Source: Capsicum annuum
Lineage: Eukaryota; Streptophyta; Magnoliopsida; Solanales; Solanaceae
Direction of reading: 5' to 3'
NCBI RefSeq assembly: GCF_002878395.1
Contig: NC_061114.1
Span: 149,708,836 to 149,772,835, forward strand
DNA: 64,000 nt
In this document: positions 33,370 to 42,835 of the stretch, one piece after another
Numbering within the stretch: the first letter of the stretch is position 1
Layout of the letters: each line of letters starts with the position of its first letter
Translations under genes and position numbers: made by a program
Notes under the pieces: model-generated
What the model saw: only the letters and a program-made list of their open reading frames with translations
Told to the model about the DNA's origin: nothing
Databases searched by the model: none

Positions 33370-34030
33370 TAACCCCAAGAAGGCAAGTCATTCTGGTATG
33401 AACCACAAACATCTTCAGCTTACAAAGAAAGAGTGTGTAGAGCTTATAGAGTTTGGGCTCATTAAGCCATTAGATTTCCAATAGTCTTGTACAACATTCT
33501 ATATCAACAAGCACGCTGAACAGATAAGGGGAAAACTCCATCTAGTCATAAATTATGAACCCCTATACCACTTCCTTCTAGATGACAAATTCCCATTCCA
33601 AATAAGCTTACCTTGTTCACACACCTAGTAAGAGACACCTATTTTTCTAAGTTCGATCTTAAATTTGAATTCTAGCAGCTAGGCATACACCTAGAAGATA
33701 GAGCCAAAATGGTCTTCTATATACCTGATCACCACTACCAGTTGAAAGTTATGTCGTTTGGGCTCAAAACTGCCCCTTCACTCTTCCAAAAAGGCACAAT
33801 TAAGATATTTAAGCCTATCCTTAAATTATCCTTGGTCTACATCGATGATATACAACTCTTCAGCAATACATTAGAGGAACACCTTGACCTTCTCTATCAA
33901 TTCCATAACCTGGTAAAGCAGCATAGAGTTATGCTCTAAGTAAAAGAGATGACCCTCATACGAGACAAAATTGACTTTTTGGGATTGCACTTTGTCTATG
34001 AGTCTTACATTCTAGGAAAACACATATGTT
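33370..34030 (+). pseudogene. Pararetrovirus reverse transcriptase (alpha)
   Basis: Recognisable blocks in order: LIEFGLIKPLDF (about 33440-33480), HLVINYEPLY (about 33540-33570), a broken F-S-K-F-D-L-K motif (about 33645), then an open frame at 33709-33939 with MSFGLKTAPSLFQK and the active site LVYIDDIQLFS, both catalytic Asp residues present. The thumb (DKIDFLGLHF) follows near 33970. The pattern F-G-L-K-x-A-P is typical of caulimovirids rather than gypsy elements. Stops break it in at least three places. Confidence 0.85.
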
Positions 34031-34209
34031 AAGAATTTCTTAAGTTCTTAGATACTAACTTTTTGACTAAGTAAATCTAGCAATTTCTTGGTGTGATTAA
34101 TTATGTTAGAGACTTTATTCTTGATGTCTCTACCTATATCTCCCTACTAATGAAAATGATAAAGAAAAATTCTTCATCATGGGGAAAGAATAGGATAATG
34201 TGGTGTTGA

Positions 34210-34660
34210 TAATCAAAGGAATATCCAGCGATGTCAAGACACTCTATATCCCATCAGAGGGACAAATGATATATCTGATTGATGCCAGAAATTATTATTG
34301 GAGTGCAATTCTCTAGGAAGAAAAAGACGGCTAGCAAAAAGTACACGGACATACAAGTGGAAAGTTTAAAGAAGCCGAACAACACTATCATTTCACATTC
34401 AAAGAGATTCTTTCTATGAAGAATGGAATCAAGAAGTTTAAGTTCTTTCTTATTCACATTGAATTTCAGGTTGAAATGGATATGCGGTCTTTCAAAAAAT
34501 AATCCAGCTAAATCCAAAGATCATCCCTAATCCACAGATTTTTCAGTGGTCACAATGGTTTACTCCCTATAAATTTTGAGTAAAGCATATCAAGGGAAAG
34601 AAATATATCTAGGCGGACTTTCTGTTAAGGCTGGAGGAATTCTCTTCTAACACTATTTAA
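34210..34660 (+). pseudogene. Pararetrovirus RNase H (alpha)
   Basis: Blocks follow the RT in order: VKTLYIPSEGQMIYLIDASN with the first Asp (34230-34290), a broken W-x-A-I-L stretch, HYHFTFKEILSMKNGIKKF with the catalytic Glu (34383-34440), FFLIHIEFQVEMD (34445-34480), and ADFLLRLEEF (34612-34645), equivalent to the final A-D-x-L-S/T-R motif. Stops occur near 34313, 34334 and 34500. Confidence 0.78.
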
Positions 34661-34935
34661 TGAAAGAGAAGAAGCAGACAATGTCATCCATTAAACTCCT
34701 GCGGCCACTCACTAAGCATGGCTTCGACAGGTGGAAAAAGAAAGAATATGCAAGATCATTGTCAACACCATTTAACATTGTTGGAAGACAGAGAGATAGT
34801 AGGGCATGAAGAACTGCCAGAGATAGTAGCTAGGTGGATAGCAATAGAGCTCCAAACTTTCCAATGTGAAAGGAGGTCTCACGACCATGTAGGTAGCACA
34901 CATACAAAAAAAAATATTCTATTGACACCACAGCC
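34661..34935 (+). pseudogene. Alpha C-terminal segment, unrecognised
   Basis: An open frame at 34718-34942 (74 residues, MASTGGKRKN) lies directly after RNase H and has charged residues but no domain I recognise. It is plausibly the C-terminal tail of the polyprotein. Around 34935 the sequence changes to the reversed leader. Confidence 0.4.
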
Positions 34936-36250
34936 ACAGTGACTAACCTTTACAATATGATAGGCAATTTTACATCCATATAGGTGGTACGCTATATGAA
35001 TTTAAAGATTTTAATTGATGCGGCATAGCTTTCTTATGAATGAACTATGAATCCGCTAACGAATGGTAGGCCTTTGTAACAAAGACTTCGCAACCCTCAA
35101 CAAGATGGCTTGACTTTGCCAGTCTTAAAAAACATGAAATTATTAATCTCCTTAGTTCAAGGTCATTCTATATATGAAATAAAAGGGTCTCACGACGGCT
35201 CTGCCTATCTTTTTCCCTGAAACGTCTACAGAATAAAAGGTGTACTATGAAAGACCTTAGATCTTTGTGTTCTTTTAGAGATAATGAATCAAATCAGAAA
35301 GCTATAGAGTAGACTAAGCCATTTTTATTTCATATACATGGAAAGGACTTAGACATCTACGTTGCTTGGATGATGCCAACTTCATTTCATATCCAAGTAA
35401 AGTACCTTTGGATTTCTATGTTACAATCACAACAAGTACTTCACCGAAAGATTTCCTTACCCTACTACTCCGACCTAAAGGACCAAAGCACCCATCCCTT
35501 AGGAAGAGATAAAATAAGAGAAAGAGAGTTTAGCCAACAAACATTTTTATTGATAATATGGAAAGATTTTAATAGAGGAGGATTTCGTCTAAGTAGATAG
35601 TAAATCTCGAAGTAGAAAAATTGATGCTTCCAACGAAAGGCCTAAGCATCCTTTTTATAGGAGAAGAAAGCTCTACAGATAAAAATGAAATAAAATATAA
35701 CAATCCTACCCTATTTTCTAAAAGATAGGCATTATCCGTTATGACTAGATAAGTCTTATCCTTTTCTCAAGAGATAAGCATTATCTGTTATAACTGGATA
35801 ATCCTTATATCCTGCATACACATATAATATTTACAACATACTTTATTCAAGTTGGGCCTCACTAATATGTTATATTCCAAATAAAAACAAAACACAGTAA
35901 TATTGTTGGCATGTATAAGAATATGAGTCAACAGATTACAAGCAGGTGCATCAACAACTTAATGCATCTTGCAATTAGGTGCATCAGCTTTGTGTCCTCA
36001 AAGTAATTGAGCCAAAAACTTTAAGACAAACCCATCCAAAAGGGCAACCCATTAAAGAGGGTTTTCTTTGAGATGTGGGTAATCCACTAGAAAAGGTAAA
36101 CTTCTGGTGATGGTAACCCATCTTACAGGGTTTCCTAAAAGATGTGTGTAACCCACAAAAAAGGGTAACCAACTAGAGAGGCTAACCCATTGGAAAGGGT
36201 AACCCATTGAGAGGGTAACTTTCTTGTAAATGTCATCTGGTGTCATCTTT
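34936..36250 (-). promoter_or_regulatory. Inverted pararetrovirus leader/promoter block
   Basis: On the minus strand this reproduces, in order, the GGGTTACCC tract (36235-36040), the AGATAAG/CTTATCT tract (about 35830-35715), a TATA box (TATAAAAAG, 35659-35651) and most of the leader down to about 34936, collinear with 40290-41450 on the plus strand. It lies between the end of alpha and the start of the beta 2 movement protein, both of which read rightward. If active, it would transcribe leftward into alpha, antisense to the polymerase. Confidence 0.78.
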
Positions 36251-36278
36251 CAAGTGGTTTTCACAAAATACCAAAATT

Positions 36279-37112
36279 ATGTCTACCTCAGAGTGTTCTT
36301 CAAGTGTGTCCAGTCCCTTTAAATCTCTAGCTCGATTAAGTATTTCACCTACTCTTTTCAAAACATTGTCTTATAAATATGACTATCCATACAAAGTAGA
36401 TTTGGTACCACCAGGATAGAAAATATCTTCGACATATGTAACTATCCCAAACCCCTACTTTGTCTTTTCAAAGAAGTCATGTAACCCATGGTTGGAAATT
36501 CGTTCTTTGGTATAAAAAAAAAAGGAGTTAAATTATATGTTTATAGGTCAAAATAAGACCAACATCTTATTCTTACAACTTAGGAGGAATATTTCATCAC
36601 TTTACAGATGCTAAAAGATTTTCCATGGCAGTGGAGAATCCAAGGTTTCACCAATATCTACTTTGCTGCTGTTAGGGCCGCGTTGACGTATCATGAAAGA
36701 AAACTCTTGCTAGTAGTGGAACATTTTTGCCCTTCTTGATACCAGATACAATGAATACCAATATGCCAATTGAGGAACTATAAATATCACATGAATGCTG
36801 GGACAATATTTGTCCCAATATTTCCTAACTTTAATATTTCCCTCTTTGATCCATATCTGACAGAGGCATTGAAGATCCAGGTTCGGATTCCCAGAGCTCT
36901 ACATGTCAGGTATACAAGTCAGATATATAATACAGGCAACTATCTACTACCAGGTAGCTTGGCAAGTTTAGAATCATGTTGTGTACTTATCCCTTCCAGT
37001 TGGGGAAATTCTTTGATCCTAAATATAGATGCCACTAATGGAACCACCCAATGTACTCAGATCCCAAGGAAAATCCCTAGAGATGAACTTTTTAAAGTAC
37101 TCCCAGACTCAT
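36279..37112 (+). pseudogene. Pararetrovirus movement protein, beta 2
   Basis: The start at 36279 (MSTSECSSSV) matches the position of the starts at 42002 and 22830. The central part reads QWRIQGFTNIYFAAVRAALT, and the downstream frame (36770-37112) has AGTIFVPIFPNFNISLFDPY, EALKIQVRIP, and QIPRKIPRDELFKVLPDS at its end. This is the pattern of a caulimovirid 30K-type movement protein. A few stops and one shift near 36750 divide it. Only about 30 bases separate it from the inverted block, so its own leader is missing. Confidence 0.78.
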
Positions 37113-38245
37113 AGGTCAAAAATCAAGAGAATTTGAGAGACTATCTTCAATCTCTCAAGTTCACAAAAGTAAACTTTTCTAGATAGTGTGAAAATACTAT
37201 GACAATCAATTTTGCGCACTCATACCTAAAAAGGCCTAAAAAAACCACCTTCTCATTCCATATGTACCAACCTTCCAACGACCTTTCATTAGTCGGTAAC
37301 CCAAAATTCATACACTTATCCCTAGGTAGCTACCTGGATAACCATGATTGGATACACAACTTCAATTATGACGATCGCTATACTTTGTTGAGAAAATGTC
37401 TTTTCTATTGAAATAGTCTATGGAAGTCAAATTGCAGAAGCAACATGTTCCAAGAAGATACCTCATCCACTACATAAAAAATAAATGTCTCACTCTGGCA
37501 CCGGTCACTCTGATGATTTCCCACAAAACAAATTCTTCAAAAAGGATAACTTGAGCCATGCTCCAAACATACCAACTGAATTTATTATCCTACAATCTTA
37601 AGAGAACTGCCCCTCAATGACACAGAAGTAACACTCCATTGGCAATCTAAAAATGCCATATGCCAACTTAGGATATTGTTTAATATCAACCAAGCCGTGA
37701 AGAATATTGATCACCCTCAGATAAAGTTGGAAAATAATGTTAAAGAAATGAACAAAAGAGCAGAACAAGCATACACTTAGCAAGGCAGACTTATCTGCCA
37801 CTTGGAATGCCTTGCTGAATGATGGTCTTCTAAAAAACAAGTGGTTGCCTTCGCATCGTGATCTAGATGCGGACTCAGATTAAATCATCCTAAATCTGTA
37901 TGGCTTGTATATCAATGATAGTGTCTTCCCAGATCCACAAGCCATAGTAAATCCTGATCCAGTAGATGAATCTCTAAAATGTAATAAAAATATCCAGATG
38001 CTTATCCTATTAGTCCTACTTTAAGTGAAGAGAATTCGTTTGATACAGATGCAGACTATGACATCACCAATAACTTTCTAACAGATGGATATATTGAAGA
38101 ATGTAAGGATTTAGCTAATTCATGAGAGTACATTAAGGACTTTCCTGAATTCTCAATTGAATCTCTTGAAGAAAACTATTCACAAATATACATAAACCCC
38201 TCCAAGGAACTAGCGATCTCCAAAGATATCAATGACTAAGATAGG
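37113..38245 (+). pseudogene. Beta 2 linker between movement and coat protein
   Basis: Broken coding sequence. A block at 37199-37411 (MYQPSNDLSLVGNPKF) is also present in beta 3 at 42973. Around 37680-37780 there is an N-Q-A-V-K-N-I...M-N-K-R-A-E-Q segment with heptad-like spacing, matching NVARSQTKLASKVEGMNKK in beta 3, probably a coiled coil. An acidic stretch (37990-38230) precedes the coat core, as is usual for caulimovirid coat precursors. Confidence 0.55.
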
Positions 38246-38870
38246 ATGATGAATGATCTAATCCCAAAAAGAAGGCCAGATCCAAGTACACCAAAAAATA
38301 AAACTATAGGAATTAGATTTCACACCTTCACTCTAAATGACATTAATAGTTTAGCTTATCCACAAAGGGTCCAAGACTTGTATACTTTGATGGCAATGAA
38401 GAATCTCTTGGAATTGGAGAAATACATGATTTTGTCGAAGTTTACATCTAGATTCTCCAAAATACTTAGAGACTTGTGGAACACTCAAGGGATTTCTAAT
38501 AAGAACAATTATCTGAGATCCTAGAACTTTGCCTTGAACTTCAGGATCCTGCATGAGGTCTTCTATAGAGATGTAATCTAAAGCAAAGAAAAGATCTAAT
38601 GATATCTCTTTGATATGAAGTGCCTAATATTCAATAGAAATATCATCGATAACAACTTCCAAAAGCTAGCAAAGATCTACTTTGAGTTGGGCGGAGATCC
38701 CAAACTGATAAAAAGCCTCAATCGCATCCCTACCAAAGATGCTAGCAAGCCATACAATAAAGATTGTAGAGAAAAAGATCAAATCCATAACCGTACCATA
38801 AATAGGCAACATCAGGCAGGACATATTCCACTCCCTAGACAGCATATGCACATAGAGACTGTATTGAAGT
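38246..38870 (+). pseudogene. Pararetrovirus coat-protein core, beta 2
   Basis: The open frame at 38246-38524 has GIRFHTFTLNDIN and FTSRFSKILRDLWNT, collinear with GTRFHNFTLDDIT and FTSRFPRILRD in beta 3. The next frame (38615-38872) has KIYFELGGDPKLIKS, the Y-Y-x-L-G-G-x-P block seen in caulimovirid coat proteins. It forms the capsid. A stop and shift near 38523-38610 break it. Confidence 0.68.
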
Positions 38871-39059
38871 AGATCATCAAGAACATTCCAACCCTTGATA
38901 AAGTTTGCAACAAGGATCACCTTATCATAAAATCTAATTGATCCTATTCGCACTAAATGATAAGATAAAAAAGGTAACTGTGGTTCATAAGGTTCAAAAT
39001 GCCAAGTCCTCCAGACGACAGGAGCCAAGCAATCCAGTAAACCAAGTATTTTACATGTA

Positions 39060-39300
39060 GGATCCCAGCAAATTACATGAAGAAGAATGATGGCTGCTTA
39101 GTATGTAGAAAGACTAGTCACTTTGCCAGAAACTATCCTCAAGACATAAAGTCAAAGGACTCTATCCACATCTTTGAAGAAATTTATAATGACATAGGCA
39201 TTTATCTCAATAAAGAGGTTGATGTTGAATTGGTCTTTTTTGGGAAAAAGAGCCTACAAAGGACACCCTCTTCTCCATAGTTGTTTTTGAAGAATCAGGT
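39060..39300 (+). pseudogene. Beta 2 zinc knuckle and adjoining acidic segment
   Basis: CLVCRKTSHFARNYP at 39095-39139 matches the C-x2-C-x4-H-x4-C knuckle with the last Cys replaced by Tyr. It is followed by an acidic segment (IFEEIYNDIGIYLNKEVDVE) shared with beta 1 and beta 3. The frame ends at 39278-39280 and region X begins shortly afterwards. Confidence 0.78.
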
Positions 39301-39369
39301 GATATCTATACAGATGATCTCTACCCAATATCCATCACTAGAGAAGACAACTAAAAATTTTCTAGTCAG

Positions 39370-40088
39370 ATACTCATGTTTAACATAATAGGAATTCTAT
39401 CTTTTGAAATAATAGACTACCCTCCAGATCTGTTCAATCAATATATGGATCCCTTCGATCTATCTATGCTCTGAGAAAGAAGAACTTTCTATGTGCTTTA
39501 ATTTTTGAGAAAGTATGGAGGATCCATTCTGAAGCCATTCGGAGTGCACCTAGAATATACTTTCTACCATGTACTTATAGCACTAGCGATTGACTTTCCA
39601 TAAGAATTTCAGTGGAAATTCTGGTAAATATGCCCTCAGCACTACATTTTCATGGAGTTCAAGTGTGATGCCTTTTGGCATTTCAATCGAATCCAACCTT
39701 CTCTGAGGAAATTCATCCTGAGTTTCAAGCCATGACAATACTGGATTCAATGCTTCATAGATTCTTATGATGCAATAGTATTTATGCTGCATCGTCCTTT
39801 AGGAATCACATACCACAACAGTCATGCTCATCAAAAAATTTCACTCATTTAGAAATTTCTTATGTCTATCCTCTCCCTAAAAGATGAATACTCTGAAGCA
39901 TATTGCTTTATTTTCCAACAGAACAAATGTATTCTAAAAGAAATCTAGCCAAAGGAATGGAGAAAATAGAACTACACTGGCTATCATTCCCCACTGGGAA
40001 AAAGTCTGACGAGCATCACAGAAATATTAGCGACCATATGAAATCACAAGAGATTAAGTCACCAATGCCATCAAAAGTATACAGATGA
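39370..40088 (+). pseudogene. Region X of beta 2 (unrecognised)
   Basis: Same region as 20130-20843 and 45570-46285. Shared blocks include KYGGSILKPFGVHLE, HYIFMEFKCDAFWHF and SYDAIVFMLHRPLGIT, and the end SHQ... to the MKSQEIKSPMPSKVYR block at 40041-40088. It has an unusual density of Phe, Tyr, Trp and Cys. I found no protease, RT, RNase H or inclusion-protein motif. Its conservation in three copies despite many stops suggests that it was coding when the virus was active. Confidence 0.6.
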
Positions 40089-40289
40089 AAGCACCTCATA
40101 GGAATGGAATGATTCATGATCTAGCATAAGAAGTTACTTCACTAGATTGATTAAGAGAAGCTTGGAAGTCCAACAATGCCTAAATAAGAAGCACAACATC
40201 GACTGGTGGCTAGAATAAGGATACAAGAGCTCATCTCCAGCACTATCCAACACTGCTACCCAAAATATGATGTCAGATAACATGTGCAA

Positions 40290-40460
40290 GAAAGTTACCC
40301 TCTCCACGGGGATATCTTTTCCAGTAGGTTACCCTTATCTCAAAGAAGACCCTATCAGATGGGTTATCGATACTAGTGGGTTACCCTTTCAAGTGGGTTA
40401 CCCTAATCTCTAAGAAAACCCTCTACAGTGGATTACCCTTTTTGATGGGTTTGTCTTGAA
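40290..40460 (+). repeat. GGGTTACCC-type tandem repeat tract, beta 2
   Basis: Units GGTTACCC, GGGTTATCG, GGGTTACCC (twice) and GGATTACCC, spaced by segments like TATCTCAAAGAAGACCCTATCAGAT. It is collinear with the tract in beta 1. Confidence 0.8.
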
Positions 40461-40589
40461 TATGTTGACTCAGAAACTTGCACATGCTATCATATGCCAA
40501 TAACATTAGTGTATTTTATTTTTATTTTGCCCATCATATATTAGTGAGGCCCGACTTTAATAAATTAGGTTGTAAATATTAGAAGTGTG

Positions 40590-40700
40590 TTGAAAAGATA
40601 AGGCTTATCTAGTCTTAACACATAAAGCTTATCTCTTGAGAAAAGGATAAGACTTATCTAGTCATATCTGATAATGCCTATCTCTTAAATGATAGGATAG
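40590..40700 (+). promoter_or_regulatory. AGATAAG/CTTATCT inverted-repeat tract, beta 2
   Basis: AGATAAGGCTTATCT, AAGCTTATCTCTTGAG and GGATAAGACTTATCT lie in succession upstream of the TATA box, followed by GATAATGCCTATCTC. Each forms a short inverted repeat, and the GATA core is a known element in caulimovirid promoters. The tract is conserved in beta 1 (about 21455-21560) and in the inverted block (35715-35830). Confidence 0.6.
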
Positions 40701-40746
40701 GATTATAATATTTTATTTCATGTTTATTCGTAGAGTTATCTTATCC

Positions 40747-40757
40747 TATAAAATAAA
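40747..40757 (+). promoter_or_regulatory. Candidate pararetrovirus TATA box
   Basis: TATAAAATAAA lies between the GATAAG tract and the leader. About 30 bases downstream, GGAGGCATCAATTT is conserved in all leader copies (21622, 35610 reversed, 40778) and may be near the transcript start. The site also contains AATAAA, so a role in 3'-end formation cannot be excluded. Confidence 0.6.
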
Positions 40758-40779
40758 GCATAGGCCTTAGTTGGAGGCA

Positions 40780-41615
40780 TCAATTTCTCAACTAAGAGAT
40801 TTACTCTCTACTTGGATTAAATCTTCCTTTTTTGTAATCGTTCTATATTATCAATAAAAATATTTGTTGGCTAAACTCTCATGCTAAAGTTTTCTCTCTT
40901 CCAAAAGGATGGGTGCTTCGATCCTTTAGGTTAGATTTGTGGCGTAAGGAAATAGTTCAGTGAAGTACTTATTTTGATTACTACATAGAACATCGAAGGT
41001 AATTTTCATTGATATGAATCAAAGTTTACTTCATCCATACGACATAGATATCTAAGTCCTTTCAAAGTACAAGAAATGAAATTGGGTTAGTCTACACTAT
41101 AGCTTTCTGATTTGATTCTTTATCTCTGAAAGAACATGCAAATTTGAGGTCTGCCTTAGTACATCTTTTGTTCCGCACATATTTGAGGGAAACAAGCAAG
41201 GGAGATCCATCGTAAGACCCATTTATATCATATACGAAACAACCTTGTACTTAGGAGATTAATGATTTCATGTGTTCTAAGACTGGAAAAGATAAGCCAT
41301 CATTGAGGTTTGTGAAGTCTTTGTTACCAAGACATGCAATCCATTAACGGTTGCGTAGCTCAATAATAAGAAAGTTATGGTGTGGAAATTGATGATTTTG
41401 TATGTTATACCGCCTATATGGACGTAAAATATACTATTATGTTGGAAAGTGTAGTCTATGTGTCTGTGGTACCGATAGAAGCTTTAATTTCTTATGGCGA
41501 GCAACCTATATGGTCGTGAAATTACCTTTCTTCTTGGAAATTTTTTAGCTTTGTTTCTAGCCACCTATATTCTGTCATAGGTAGTCCTATATGTCCCATT
41601 GTCTCCCTACCTATT
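40780..41615 (+). promoter_or_regulatory. Pararetrovirus leader, beta 2 to beta 3
   Basis: A non-coding leader with long stretches matching 21630-22380 and, in reverse, 34936-35640 (for example TTTGAGGGAAACAAGC and GGAGATTAATGATTTCAT). It ends at the primer-binding site. No conserved small open frame was confirmed. Confidence 0.68.
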
Positions 41616-41628
41616 TGGTATTCGAGCC
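41616..41628 (+). other. Degenerate primer-binding site, start of beta 3
   Basis: TGGTATTCGAGCC, the tRNA-Met-type site with changes in the middle, in the same context as 22383 (preceded by CCTATT, followed by ATCCCC). Confidence 0.7.
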
Positions 41629-42001
41629 ATCCCCACACCTAGAGGAAGGGAGGAAGAAGGAGTTCGCATAACTATTTATAGATTTGATACACGTGAGCCA
41701 TATTTACATTTTAGTCATTATTTTACTTTGTCATAGCTGTTATCCTTATATCTATTGTCTTTAGTTTCGAATATTACATATTTTGGTCATAGTTTAATTT
41801 CTATTATTAGAGTCAATCTTGTCGTAGTTTGTTTTCTTAGCTTTTAGAACAAATATTTGTTGTGTTGTCCTTAGTTCTTTACCACAAATATATATAGTCT
41901 TCATCCACAAAATACAAAAAACATTTTACATTTTATTGAATCTTTTTCCTTTATCTTTAGAACAAATACATCAGTCTTTATAGTCTAGAAACTACTAAAA
42001 T

Positions 42002-42835
42002 ATGTTTCCCTTAGATTCTGTTTCTTTAAGTGTGTCCAGTCCTATAAATCTCTAGCTCAATTAAATATTTCACCTACTCTTACTACAACTTTTTTATGTA
42101 AATATGACTACCTATAAGAACTAGATGGGTTACCACCAGGGTATAAAATATTATCGACATATCTACCTCTCCTAAACCCCTACTCTACCTTTGCAAAGAA
42201 GGCATGCAACTCATGGCTACAGATCCGTTATTTGATACATCCAGACCAAAAGAAGTTAAAGAATACATTGTTGCATCAAAACTAGATCAGCATCCTACTC
42301 TTGCAACTCAAAAGAAATAGTTCATCACTCTACAGATGCCAGAAGATCCTCCACGGCAATGGAGAATCAAAGGCTTCACCCATATCTACTTTGATGTTGT
42401 TAGGGTTGCAGTAATGTATCACAGAAGAAAAGGCCATCCAGTAGTGGCACCTCTTTCCCTTCATGATACAGATATAACAAATGCCAATATGACAACTTGG
42501 GGACTTCTGAAATCACGCTGAACATCGAGACAGTATTTATCACTATATTCCCCAACTTAAAAATGCCCCTCTAAGATTTATATGTGATGGGGGAATTGAC
42601 TATTTAGGTTCAGATTCTTAGATCTCGGCAGGTAAGATATGACATTTAGAAAATTTTTCACTGCCAGGTAGCTTTGTGGGTTCATAATAATGCTATGGAT
42701 CTATTCCTTGCAGGAGGTAAATATGCTTTGTTACTAAACAACGCCACTAATGGAACCATCCAGTTTACTCAAATACCTAGACAAATCCCCAAAGATGAAC
42801 TTGTCAAGGTACTCCCGGACTAATGATTCACAAAC
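42002..42835 (+). pseudogene. Pararetrovirus movement protein, beta 3
   Basis: Start at 42002 (MFPLDSVSLS), 373 bases after the primer-binding site. The frame at 42336-42521 has PPRQWRIKGFTHIYFDVVRV and VVAPLSLHDTDITNANM, matching beta 2 and the conserved centre of the 30K-type protein. The C-terminal I-P-R-Q-I-P-x-x-E-L block lies near 42770-42810. Several stops and shifts are present. Confidence 0.75.

Larger units (their letters stand above)
22383..34935 (+). other. Endogenous pararetrovirus unit alpha (with polymerase), interrupted by element E
   Basis: The order is primer-binding site, movement protein (22830-23640), linker, element E insertion (23842-31312), linker, zinc knuckle (about 32478), protease (32860-33180), RT (33370-34030), RNase H (34210-34660) and a short C-terminal part. 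Without E it is about 5.1 kb. It ends near 34935, where an inverted leader begins. All coding parts are broken by stops. The gene order and motifs fit Caulimoviridae; the genus is not determined. Confidence 0.8.
36251..41615 (+). other. Endogenous pararetrovirus unit beta 2 (no polymerase)
   Basis: The order is movement protein (36279-37112), linker with predicted coiled-coil character, coat-protein core (38246-38850), zinc knuckle (39095-39136), region X (39370-40088), GGGTTACCC tract, GATAAG tract, TATA box and leader, up to the next primer-binding site at 41616. It runs directly into beta 3, forming a head-to-tail tandem. No protease, RT or RNase H motif is visible anywhere in the unit. 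Confidence 0.75.

Noticed and set aside
34718..34942. Host gene encoding a 74-residue charged protein
   Set aside because: It directly follows the viral RNase H and ends in the inverted leader. It has no intron signals or known domain, so a polyprotein tail is more likely.
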